From JAGLGH01 sp034723595 (GTDB lineage Archaea > Nanobdellota > Nanobdellia > Woesearchaeales > JAGLGH01), in NCBI GenBank assembly GCA_034723595.1, contig JAYEPB010000018.1, positions 1 to 5,962 on the forward strand: DNA of 5,962 nt, read 5' to 3'. The notes under the pieces were generated by a model. The model ran no database searches and was not told where the DNA came from. It was given only the letters and a program-made list of their open reading frames with translations. The translations under genes and the position numbers were made by a program. Positions 1-5,729 of this stretch are shown one piece after another. Numbering within the stretch: the stretch's first letter is position 1; each line of letters begins with the position of its first letter.

Positions 1-99
1 ACCAATTTTTTTAGTCAGTTGTACGCTTTACTGCCAGCTTTTGATCTACAAGCTGGCGGTACAACTGCTAAAAAATATAAAAAAGAACTAGAATTTTAA
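1..99 (+). CDS. C-terminal end of an unidentified protein (partial)
   Basis: An open frame enters from the left edge in phase 1 and stops at TAA 97-99, giving 32 residues that end in KKYKKELEF. The mixed hydrophobic start and lysine-rich tail look protein-like, but the piece is too short to name. A 25-bp-stem hairpin (7-75) lies inside it, which is unusual for a coding region and raises the alternative that this is the end of a mobile element or a non-coding palindrome. It converges on the TrmB remnant, whose stop (96-98) overlaps this one. I infer a real gene end only weakly. Confidence 0.35.
   Translation, partial: TNFFSQLYALLPAFDLQAGGTTAKKYKKELEF
7..75. repeat. Long interrupted inverted repeat (hairpin)
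   Basis: The inner arms 33-40 (GCCAGCTT) and 50-57 (AAGCTGGC) pair perfectly around a 9-nt loop. The outer arms 16-24 (CAGTTGTAC) and 59-67 (GTACAACTG) also pair perfectly. TAG 12-14 with CTA 68-70, and T7-11 with A71-75, extend the stem past one bulged T. In total 25 base pairs form, with an internal loop of 8 nt (25-32) against 1 nt (58). Neither strand has the T-run expected directly after a terminator stem. It may be a mobile-element end, a small palindromic element or an RNA hairpin. Confidence 0.7.
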
Positions 100-215
100 T
101 CTTCCTCACATAAGTTGACTTTGCCCTCAATTAACAATAGCAATTCAAGTAAAGCTATGTAGATCTTGACTTCTGCTGAGGACAGGTCCAAATCTTCCAG
201 TATTCTAAGGCCCAT
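96..215 (-). pseudogene. TrmB-family regulator, N-terminal helix-turn-helix fragment
   Basis: From ATG 213-215 to TAA 96-98 this frame gives 39 residues. Residues 4-24 (LRILEDLDLSSAEVKIYIALL, then EL) match the start of the winged-helix domain of archaeal TrmB-like regulators, whose usual form is L..LGLs..EaKvYlALLElG. After ALLEL the match ends: the recognition helix, wing and whole effector domain are missing and an unrelated tail leads to the stop. This is therefore a severely truncated remnant. On the minus strand it lies downstream of a C-terminal TrmB piece (308-591), the reverse of the order in one gene, so two tandem TrmB genes or a rearrangement are needed. The call rests on one motif; a tiny functional peptide is unlikely. 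Confidence 0.42.
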
Positions 216-307
216 AAAGAGTGTCAACCAGTAGAAATCAAAAACCCAACTGCCCCAAGGGGAGGGGTAAATTAAATAATCTCTCTTTTCATTATATTAA
301 TGATTTT

Positions 308-591
308 TTAAGTATCATATCTGTCTGCTTTATCATATGCAATGACTAAAAAGTTTTTCCCATGAACTCTTTTTGCCAAAAAATATGTTGTTCTTTAGGT
401 TGATGTGCAGATATATCCATATAATACCATTCCTCTCCTGCGCTAAGTTTATTGTAAAGGTGTTCATGCGCAGTCCTTATGCCCTTAAATCCATAATATA
501 TCATCGTCTCAATTTTTGAACCAGACATATTTTATGCAAGCAATTCTGACAGCATTATTTCAATTTCTTCTCTATTTTTTCTTTTTTTCAC
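308..591 (-). pseudogene. TrmB-family regulator, decayed linker and effector-domain fragment
   Basis: The frame starting at GTG 589-591, which overlaps the TGA of the preceding gene, reads a charged coiled-linker-like stretch (KKRKNREEIEIMLSELLA) and then hits TAA 532-534. Reading on gives IYYGFKGIRTAHEHLYNKL, then GEEWYYMDISA and EQHIFWQKE, which resemble the effector domain that follows the coiled coil in archaeal TrmB-like proteins. An uninterrupted 60-codon piece (346-528) ends at TAG 346-348. One extra T in the T5 run at 348-352 (minus strand) would continue as LVIAYDKADRYDT to a stop at 308. The DNA-binding domain is absent and the effector domain is far shorter than normal. At least one nonsense codon and one probable frameshift mark it as a pseudogene. 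A small separate protein from ATG 528 is the alternative. Confidence 0.5.
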
Positions 592-2153
592 CAATAACCT
601 CTTTTCAATCTCTTCTTAACATTATCCCACATTTGAAACGCATGATTTCTGGTAAGTTCTGGTGTAGGTTTTCCCTCAATGAATCTGCGTGTAGGAATTA
701 ATAGTTTAATTTTATTCTCGCCTTCTTTAAATCCTGATGAATCCACTTCAGTCTTTTCAGATCTGATATAATATGCAGAATTTTCTTCAGGAACTTCAAT
801 CTCCTTTAATTCAGGATACATAAATCTAAATCCAAAATCTTGTCTTAAACTTGTTGCTCTATGAGACACTAAAATAATGGTAGCAGGAGTTGAAGCAAAT
901 CCCTCTAATAAAGGTTCTTCCAAATATGCAGCAAGTTCTGGTTTTGTAGTATCTAAGAACTCATCCCATAATGCCAAATCACCTTGTTGCAGCTCTCTTA
1001 TTACTTTTGATGTTTCATTTATTTCACTTTCCAGAGAACCTTTATTCTTCTCCGCGCTTTTCTTAAATGAAGTTATGATTCTTCGTGTCATAGGAACATT
1101 AGCGTATTCTGCAGGCACAAAAAATCCTGATAATGCTAAAGCATGATAAACTCCAATATTTTTCAACAATTCTGTTTTGCCTCCGCTATGAGGACCGCTT
1201 AATATAACCTTATTATTCCCTCTTGCATAACTAAATTCAACATTAATTGGAGAATTTCCTTCAATTCTTGTGACAATTGGTAAAGCCTCTCTTAATTCAA
1301 AAATTCCTTCATTATTTATTTTAGGCATACAGACTGGTTGGTCATTTTTACCTGCAATATCAAATGCTTTTGCTAAATAAAAGAAACTACCTAAAGTATA
1401 AATAAATGGGGCGCATTCATGCGCAAATCTTTCTATATCAGGAATATAATTCCCAAACACAGAATAATTAATACCATCGTCAAATAATCCTATATTAATA
1501 GAAGATGTCCCTTTTAATGATAATTTTGCAAGAGATACTTCACATTTAGGATTCATTAAAACTCTTCCTGACTTCCAATCAAATAAATATGCATCTTTTA
1601 ACACAGGATGTTCTTCAAATAATCCATCAATTCTCCGAGAAAAATCTTTCATAAGTGAATCATTTTTATACATTTCACTTAATTGAGAAAGAGAATCTGC
1701 CAATTCCATAAATGGATGCACCATTTTTGGAAAGTGCCTGCTTTTTTTATCATCTCGCTTTTTTTCGTAATTTACAATATTATCAAGAGATGAATGTTGA
1801 GATAATAGATTAAGCATTAAATTGCTTTCTTCTTTAGTCGCATTAGCAAAATGCTTAACTAAATCCTGTCTTCTTGTGATAATATCTTGATCTTGAATTG
1901 GTTTGTACATATGTGTCAGAAGTTCTTCCATCTTGTTAGAACCAATTAAACCTCCTTCTGGAGAATAATAAATCCCAAAAATATCTCTCATTGAGTGATT
2001 TCTTCTTTTTATAGAATACTCTCTAACAAAATTTTGATAGATACTGCAATCAAGATCGCTATTAAAAGGTCTTGCACTGTTTGTTCCACTAATGAAGATA
2101 TCTGAGATCTGTTTCTCACTAGCTTCAATTCCTAAATTAGAAAGGTATGTCAT
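588..2153 (-). CDS. Divergent MutS-like ATPase, second gene of a pair
   Basis: This 521-residue protein has the core of the MutS/MSH ABC-type ATPases. Residues about 60-165 resemble the MutS clamp/lever region, including MYKPIQDQDIITRRQDLV (82-99), like the family pattern Pl.d...I..RqdaV. The ATPase domain shows Walker A GPHSGGKT (320-327, Lys326), FVPA (345-348), a signature-like LESE (374-377), Walker B LALWDE (393-398, Glu398) and an H-loop His431 in VSHR. GKPTPELTRNHA (494-505) sits where MutS has its dimer-stabilising helices. Mismatch-reading domain I with its F-x-E motif and the MutS2 Smr nuclease domain are not seen. ATG 2151-2153 is preceded by GAGG seven bases upstream and overlaps the end of the paralogous gene by 17 nt, implying coupled translation. 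Role inferred: half of a heterodimeric DNA-structure-sensing ATPase; canonical mismatch repair is doubtful. The last codons (588-615) overlap out of frame with coiled-linker-like TrmB remnant sequence. Confidence 0.88.
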   Translation of the reverse strand: MTYLSNLGIEASEKQISDIFISGTNSARPFNSDLDCSIYQNFVREYSIKRRNHSMRDIFGIYYSPEGGLIGSNKMEELLTHMYKPIQDQDIITRRQDLVKHFANATKEESNLMLNLLSQHSSLDNIVNYEKKRDDKKSRHFPKMVHPFMELADSLSQLSEMYKNDSLMKDFSRRIDGLFEEHPVLKDAYLFDWKSGRVLMNPKCEVSLAKLSLKGTSSINIGLFDDGINYSVFGNYIPDIERFAHECAPFIYTLGSFFYLAKAFDIAGKNDQPVCMPKINNEGIFELREALPIVTRIEGNSPINVEFSYARGNNKVILSGPHSGGKTELLKNIGVYHALALSGFFVPAEYANVPMTRRIITSFKKSAEKNKGSLESEINETSKVIRELQQGDLALWDEFLDTTKPELAAYLEEPLLEGFASTPATIILVSHRATSLRQDFGFRFMYPELKEIEVPEENSAYYIRSEKTEVDSSGFKEGENKIKLLIPTRRFIEGKPTPELTRNHAFQMWDNVKKRLKRGYW

Positions 2154-3669
2154 CGTCTTCCCTCACATTACTTCTCAAATTAGAATTATCAAGTTGTTGA
2201 CTTAAAGACTTTTTACCAAATAATCTTTCTCCAATTGCCTCGAACCATCTTTCAGATGCATTATAGTTATCCATATCTATTGGGTATCCACTATAGTTTG
2301 GTTTCTCTTTCTCAACAGGTTCATGTTTTAAAGCATCTTCAAGCATTTGTTTAGCATGTCTTCTTAGAATCTCTTGATTAGGTCTGCCTTTTTGGAATTT
2401 ATATGTAGGTATTATCCTGCCATTTTCTTCTGTGAATCCTGGTGAATAAAATTGCCATTGATCTTTATCATCAAGCGAGTCACCCCTATGTGTCACAACA
2501 ATAAGTGCTGCTCCAGTTTTATAGAATTCACTTAAGATTATTGGTTCTAAATCAGTAGATGCATCAGGAGATGCATGTTGCAGGAATTCATCCATCAAAA
2601 CTAAATCTCCTTTTCCAATTAATCCTATGGTTCTTGCCCTGTCAAAAAACTCAGATTCTAAACCACCACCTCTATTTCTTTTTTCAATATCAAATGAATG
2701 AAATATCCTATTGACTATTGGAACTTTAGCTGATTGTGCTGGAACAGGGAAACCGCTCAGTCCTGCTAAATAATATGAACCTATAGTCATGAGCAAATGA
2801 GATTTTCCACCGCTATGAATTCCGTTCAATACTACTTTTCCTGATTTATTATCATAATATAAAGAAGTCCCTCTTGGATTGGGTGTTGGCATTATCGGTT
2901 TGCCATCAACCATCTCAAAAATCCCTTCTTCATTAATTTGAGGTAAACAAACCTTATTATTTTTCAGATAGAACGCTTCTGAGTACAAAGCAGCTAAAGG
3001 AGCATAAATCTTGTTTAACCAACCTAATGATTTATTTGCAGCAACATTGACGATATATTGCATCCCTATTCCAAGATTGTCAGCACATTCATCACCCAAC
3101 ATAACTTGTCCCTGAATATTTGCATCAGGCAGTCCCATAACTCCATGAAGTCTGATCCTTCCTTTTTTAGATTCTTTTCTTTTTCCGCCCCATCTTTTCA
3201 GGTCTCTTGGCTCCATTTCCATAACAATATAATTAAAACTTCCTTGTTCACACGCTTTAACAGCATTATTAATTATTTTTACTGGAAATCTGTTCCTATA
3301 ATGGTCAGATAATTCCCCTAAGAGATTATCCTGTTTAGCCATCTCTTGAACAAGAACATCCACTTCTTTCTTATATCTCTTTAAAGAATCTCCATACTCT
3401 ATAAGCGAGTGATTATTTCTACGTTTTCCCTTTCTATGCTTTGTCCATCTATCAAGGAGATGAAGATTGTTAAATATTTTCTGAAATTGTTGACTTCCAT
3501 TGAGATCATCCATAAAAGCTCTTATAATATCTTGTCTTTTTCTGATTGCATCAATATCTGTAATAGCTGTCAATCCTTCATATCCTGTCATCAAAAATGA
3601 ATAGTTTGGTCTCTCCTGATAAGGATTTTGTTCAAAAATTGCACCTTCCAAACCAGTTGGGAATACCAT
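2137..3669 (-). CDS. Divergent MutS-like ATPase with SSB-like C-terminal tip, first gene of a pair
   Basis: This 510-residue protein is a paralogue of the next gene. Shared landmarks are AIRKRQDIIRAF (41-52, clamp region), VCLPQINEEGIFE (240-252), Walker A GIHSGGKS (283-290, Lys289), GFPVPA (306-311), GGGLESEF (334-341), Walker B LVLMDE (356-361, Glu361), an H-loop VTHR (His394) and GRPNQEILRRHAKQM (428-442). No mismatch-reading domain I is recognisable. After the ATPase core comes a roughly 60-residue extension absent from the partner, hydrophilic and probably flexible, ending EDDDIPF. The last six residues equal the C-terminal tip of bacterial SSB, which docks onto repair and replication proteins. 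The motif is encoded largely inside the 17-nt overlap with the downstream gene. I chose ATG 3667-3669: no ATG, GTG or TTG lies in frame between it and a stop at 3754-3756, and a TATA-like box lies 37-45 nt upstream. The open stretch 3670-3753 also looks protein-like. Confidence 0.88.
   Translation of the reverse strand: MVFPTGLEGAIFEQNPYQERPNYSFLMTGYEGLTAITDIDAIRKRQDIIRAFMDDLNGSQQFQKIFNNLHLLDRWTKHRKGKRRNNHSLIEYGDSLKRYKKEVDVLVQEMAKQDNLLGELSDHYRNRFPVKIINNAVKACEQGSFNYIVMEMEPRDLKRWGGKRKESKKGRIRLHGVMGLPDANIQGQVMLGDECADNLGIGMQYIVNVAANKSLGWLNKIYAPLAALYSEAFYLKNNKVCLPQINEEGIFEMVDGKPIMPTPNPRGTSLYYDNKSGKVVLNGIHSGGKSHLLMTIGSYYLAGLSGFPVPAQSAKVPIVNRIFHSFDIEKRNRGGGLESEFFDRARTIGLIGKGDLVLMDEFLQHASPDASTDLEPIILSEFYKTGAALIVVTHRGDSLDDKDQWQFYSPGFTEENGRIIPTYKFQKGRPNQEILRRHAKQMLEDALKHEPVEKEKPNYSGYPIDMDNYNASERWFEAIGERLFGKKSLSQQLDNSNLRSNVREDDDIPF
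2161..2164 (-). promoter_or_regulatory. Shine-Dalgarno site of the second MutS-like gene
   Basis: The minus strand reads GAGG seven bases before ATG 2153, inside the coding region of the upstream paralogue. It supports this start and coupled translation of the two ATPases. The minus-strand genes with TATA boxes close to their starts mostly lack such a site, the usual archaeal contrast between internal operon genes and leaderless first genes. Confidence 0.6.
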
Positions 3670-3705
3670 ATCAAGACGCTGATGTCTATTAGCACAATAT
3701 AATCC

Positions 3706-3714
3706 TTTTTTATA
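3706..3714 (-). promoter_or_regulatory. TATA-like box of the MutS-like operon
   Basis: The minus strand reads TATAAAAAA, preceded by an AAAG that could act as a BRE. Initiation about 25 nt downstream (near 3685) would leave a leader of about 16 nt before ATG 3669. A second, weaker TTATATT (3696-3702) would give an almost leaderless transcript from the same ATG. On the opposite strand the same bases (TTTTTTATA) could drive plus-strand transcription starting near 3735. Confidence 0.45.
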
Positions 3715-3732
3715 CTTTACTTCTTGAAAATT

Positions 3733-3815
3733 ATTCCAATAGTTATCAAATAATTATTTCATTTTAAATAACTCAGAACAAGGTCTGAGGTTTCACACCT
3801 CTTGAGAATTGGAAT
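3733..3815. other. Nested inverted repeats, possible structured RNA or operator region
   Basis: An 8-bp closing pair, ATTCCAAT (3733-3740) with ATTGGAAT (3808-3815), encloses three smaller inverted repeats: AGTTAT/ATAACT (3741-3746, 3768-3773), CTCAGA/TCTGAG (3772-3777, 3784-3789) and GAGGT/ACCTC (3787-3791, 3797-3801). A perfect 12-bp palindrome AAATAATTATTT (3748-3759) lies within the first. Neighbouring hairpins share 2-3 bases, so they compete. On the plus strand a TATA-like TTTTTTATA about 25 nt upstream and a pyrimidine/T-rich tract after it (3816-3855) could define a small RNA of about 85-100 nt. On the minus strand it would lie upstream of, or in a long leader of, the MutS-like operon. 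It does not fold as a tRNA. Confidence 0.3.
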
Positions 3816-3866
3816 GTCTGTTTTCTTTATAAATTTATCTCTCTTTCTCGTTTTAGATATCTGGTG

Positions 3867-4433
3867 TTATGGAAAATGATTCACAATATATCCGTGCCTT
3901 TCAATTAGATTTATGAACTCATTCATGCTTCCTTTTTGCACAGGGAGGCAATCAGTCCGTACAATAATCTCAGATTTGAGTTTTATCAAAGGATATTGCC
4001 TGCATATAAAAGGTCTTCTGATATCCTCATGAATCATGCAGCTTCTTTTATCAAGCTGAGGACAGGGATTCAGGTATATTTTATATGAAATATCCTCTAG
4101 TCTGGGATATTCTATTTCTAATCTTATCTCTTTGTCAGCAAATTTTTCCAGACTTGTTGATTCATCAATCCCAAATATCAGCCTTACTTTCTCTTGGTCT
4201 GTTGTTATAATATATCCCCTCTCACAGCAGGAATCTTCACAGCCATTTCTGCAGAATTCATTGATAATATGTTTTCTTGCATAACCAAGTATCTTTTCAG
4301 TAAACCTATTCTTGTCCATCACTTCCAGTTCTCTTTTATCCAGCAGTATCTCTTCTATGAATCTACTTCTGCTCTTATATTGCAGTTTTTTTGCGTACTG
4401 AAACAGTTCTTTTATGAAAAGACTTCTATCCAT
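3867..4433 (-). CDS. YkgJ-family cysteine-cluster (putative metal-binding) protein
   Basis: This 188-residue soluble protein carries the YkgJ pattern (CxxCxxCC family, suggested to chelate zinc or iron; biochemical role unknown). A first cluster CRNGCEDSCC gives Cys61, 65, 69 and 70. The second half has CPQLD (Cys124), Cys132 in the CMIHEDIRRP segment, CRQYP (Cys144) and Cys162. The N-terminal 38 residues look like a duplication: MDRSLFIKELFQYAKKL (1-17) resembles MDKNRFTEKILGYARKHI (39-56). I start at ATG 4431-4433 rather than the in-frame TTG at 4440-4442, because a TATA-like box ends 23 nt before this ATG and the same promoter arrangement occurs at the paralogue. It ends with TAA 197 nt before the MutS-like operon, which seems to have its own promoter. 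It is probably a monocistronic, leaderless gene; no physiological substrate can be inferred. Confidence 0.85.
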   Translation of the reverse strand: MDRSLFIKELFQYAKKLQYKSRSRFIEEILLDKRELEVMDKNRFTEKILGYARKHIINEFCRNGCEDSCCERGYIITTDQEKVRLIFGIDESTSLEKFADKEIRLEIEYPRLEDISYKIYLNPCPQLDKRSCMIHEDIRRPFICRQYPLIKLKSEIIVRTDCLPVQKGSMNEFINLIERHGYIVNHFP

Positions 4434-4455
4434 GCTTATCAAGAATTAAACATCA

Positions 4456-4463
4456 TATAAAAA
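4456..4463 (-). promoter_or_regulatory. TATA-like box of the intact YkgJ-family gene
   Basis: The minus strand reads TTTTTATA, 23 nt before ATG 4433, as expected for a leaderless archaeal transcript. ATTCTTGAT (4438-4446) lies between box and start. The same two elements at the same 18-nt offset precede the amber-interrupted paralogue, which supports both the promoter and the ATG choice. Confidence 0.5.
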
Positions 4464-4532
4464 TATAATGGAATAATCGCGTGTTTAGGCAAGTCAGGAT
4501 CATTATGATAAGAATCTTCTAGTTAAAGCTAT

Positions 4533-4985
4533 TTAAAAATAACTTATATCATAACCTATTAAGGCCACGTTTTCAAGACTATCTTCAATCTTCAATTGTT
4601 TTACTGCAGGACATTTAGATGAAAGTAATATAATTAATTTATCTTTAATTATAGGAAAATCCGAGCATCTCGTTGGCTTTCTTGCATCATCATATATACT
4701 GCAAAGTCTATCCTCCAGATAAATGCAGGGATCAAGAAGGACATCATATTCTTTTTTAATAAACCCCTACTTCTTGATGGTAAGCCTTTCATCCTCCTTT
4801 GCAAAATCTTTCAGATCAACAGACTTGTCAAGCTTTAATAGCATCCTTACTTCATCAGGGTCAATAGTTTGGATATATGCGCCATTCTTACAGCACAAAG
4901 CATTACATTCATCTATACAGTATTCACTGATTCTATCCCTTGCAAACTGCAAATACTCATCTAGACTAAATTTTAATAAATTCAT
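4533..4985 (-). pseudogene. YkgJ-family protein interrupted by one in-frame TAG
   Basis: From ATG 4983-4985 the frame reads 72 codons, meets TAG at 4767-4769 and then continues in the same frame for 77 codons to TAA 4533-4535. The whole is a 150-residue YkgJ-family protein. Cys23, 27, 31 and 32 precede the TAG; Cys87, 95, 107 and 125 follow it. The spacings within both groups (4, 4, 1 and 8, 12, 18) are identical to those of the intact paralogue at 3867-4433. TAG is codon 73, between LTIKK and GFIKKEYDVLLDPC, in a linker aligned with EYPRLEDISYKIYLNPC of the neighbour. If translation stops there, half of the cysteine set is lost, so the 72-residue product is unlikely to work as the family does. 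A fresh nonsense mutation, a sequencing error, or amber decoding (for example pyrrolysine) would each fit. No frameshift is needed. It lacks the duplicated N-terminal extension of its neighbour. Confidence 0.8.
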
Positions 4986-5008
4986 AAATCATCAAGAATA
5001 AAGAATAT

Positions 5009-5016
5009 TATAAAAA
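5009..5016 (-). promoter_or_regulatory. TATA-like box of the interrupted YkgJ-family gene
   Basis: The minus strand reads TTTTTATA, 24 nt before ATG 4985, consistent with leaderless transcription. ATTCTTGAT (4991-4999) follows at the same offset as in front of the paralogue, so promoter and gene probably arose by one duplication. The box lies 23 nt beyond the stop of the preceding Ntn-hydrolase gene. Confidence 0.5.
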
Positions 5017-5038
5017 CTTACCGCCTTGCAATGAATTT

Positions 5039-5707
5039 CTAGTGCAAATAATATATTTGACCTTTAGAATTTGGTCTTGAATCAAAAAAACAAATTTGTT
5101 TTTTTATAGGATCTAAGATATAAGAACATATCGTAAATTCATTATATATTGAATATCTTCCACTGGTGTCTGAAAGTACTTTTTTAATATCATCATAATT
5201 ATTTATTTCCTTGACTAATTTTTTTGCCCTGTTGAATCTCATAACACTTGATTTTCTACCTGCATTACTTTTTGGGCCATTTAATTTATTTAATTTTATA
5301 CTATGATTTGTGATAACTCCATAATCTCTTAATCTGGTTATTGCTATTTCTGATGGTGTTCTTTCAACAGTGAAGGCAACTTTTCCATCTGATATAATTA
5401 TATTGCTTGATATTTTGTTATGTTTGATTATATCAATAGCATCAACAATATTTTTTTGATTCAGTATTCTTCTTCCTAATCTTGAAACAGTATTATACTT
5501 TCTGGTGCAATGTGGACTTAAAGTTGTTTCAATGAAACACAGGCCATATCTATTTAATCCTTCGCAATGAGATTTTTCATCAACAATAAGAAGTTTTTTA
5601 ATTCCAGTATCTTCAAAAATTATCTTTGTATGAACATTATCAATTCTATCTCTGTTCTTAAAAATAATATATTTTTCATTGAGTTTTTTAGCTCCAATTG
5701 TACACAT
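5039..5707 (-). CDS. Ntn-hydrolase of the C45/NRDE (amide hydrolase or acyltransferase) type
   Basis: This 222-residue protein begins MCTIG, so removal of Met exposes Cys2 as the N-terminal nucleophile typical of choloylglycine-hydrolase/acyl-CoA:6-APA-acyltransferase-like Ntn hydrolases. FKNRDR (16-21) matches the conserved N-[RS]-D segment supplying the Arg/Asp of the active site. GLNRYGLCF (50-58), VERTP (114-118), ITNHS (132-136, like TNHF in C45 members) and SSVMRFNRA (153-161) are further family landmarks. Members cleave non-peptide linear C-N amide bonds or transfer acyl groups; the substrate here cannot be told. No signal peptide is visible, so it is probably cytoplasmic. The start is fixed by the Met-Cys requirement; GGAAG-like bases lie just upstream, and a TATA-like box (5730-5737) is about 26 nt away. 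It ends in TAG; reading through would add only six residues. It is somewhat short for the family but appears complete. Confidence 0.78.
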   Translation of the reverse strand: MCTIGAKKLNEKYIIFKNRDRIDNVHTKIIFEDTGIKKLLIVDEKSHCEGLNRYGLCFIETTLSPHCTRKYNTVSRLGRRILNQKNIVDAIDIIKHNKISSNIIISDGKVAFTVERTPSEIAITRLRDYGVITNHSIKLNKLNGPKSNAGRKSSVMRFNRAKKLVKEINNYDDIKKVLSDTSGRYSIYNEFTICSYILDPIKKQICFFDSRPNSKGQIYYLH

Positions 5708-5729
5708 AATATCTTCCTTTTATTGAACC

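Noticed and set aside
253..262. CCCCAAGGGG as a regulatory palindrome.
   Set aside because: The 2-nt centre is too tight for a hairpin, and it lies in a degraded region with no promoter nearby.
346..348. Amber read-through of the TrmB remnant into 17 further codons.
   Set aside because: A one-base frameshift in the adjacent T run gives a more protein-like continuation, and the gene is broken elsewhere too, so decay explains it.
877..1146. Plus-strand open frame of 89 codons opposite the MutS-like gene.
   Set aside because: It is antisense to the Walker A to Walker B region of a clear gene and has no domain or start signal; the other plus-strand frames opposite minus-strand genes were rejected for the same reason.
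588..3669. Canonical MutS mismatch-repair proteins, or MutS2 with an Smr domain.
   Set aside because: No mismatch-reading domain I and no Smr-type C-terminus are visible, and both chains are far shorter than MutS or MutS2.
3733..3815. tRNA gene (a GAGGTTTCACACCTC element resembles a T-arm within a closed cloverleaf-like fold).
   Set aside because: The anticodon-position hairpin has a 6-nt loop, no D-arm GG or proper TTC-R-A loop is present, and six bases separate the T-like arm from the closing stem.
4440..4442. TTG as start of the intact YkgJ gene (three extra residues).
   Set aside because: ATG 4431-4433 is the commoner codon and sits at the leaderless distance from the TATA-like box, as in the paralogue.
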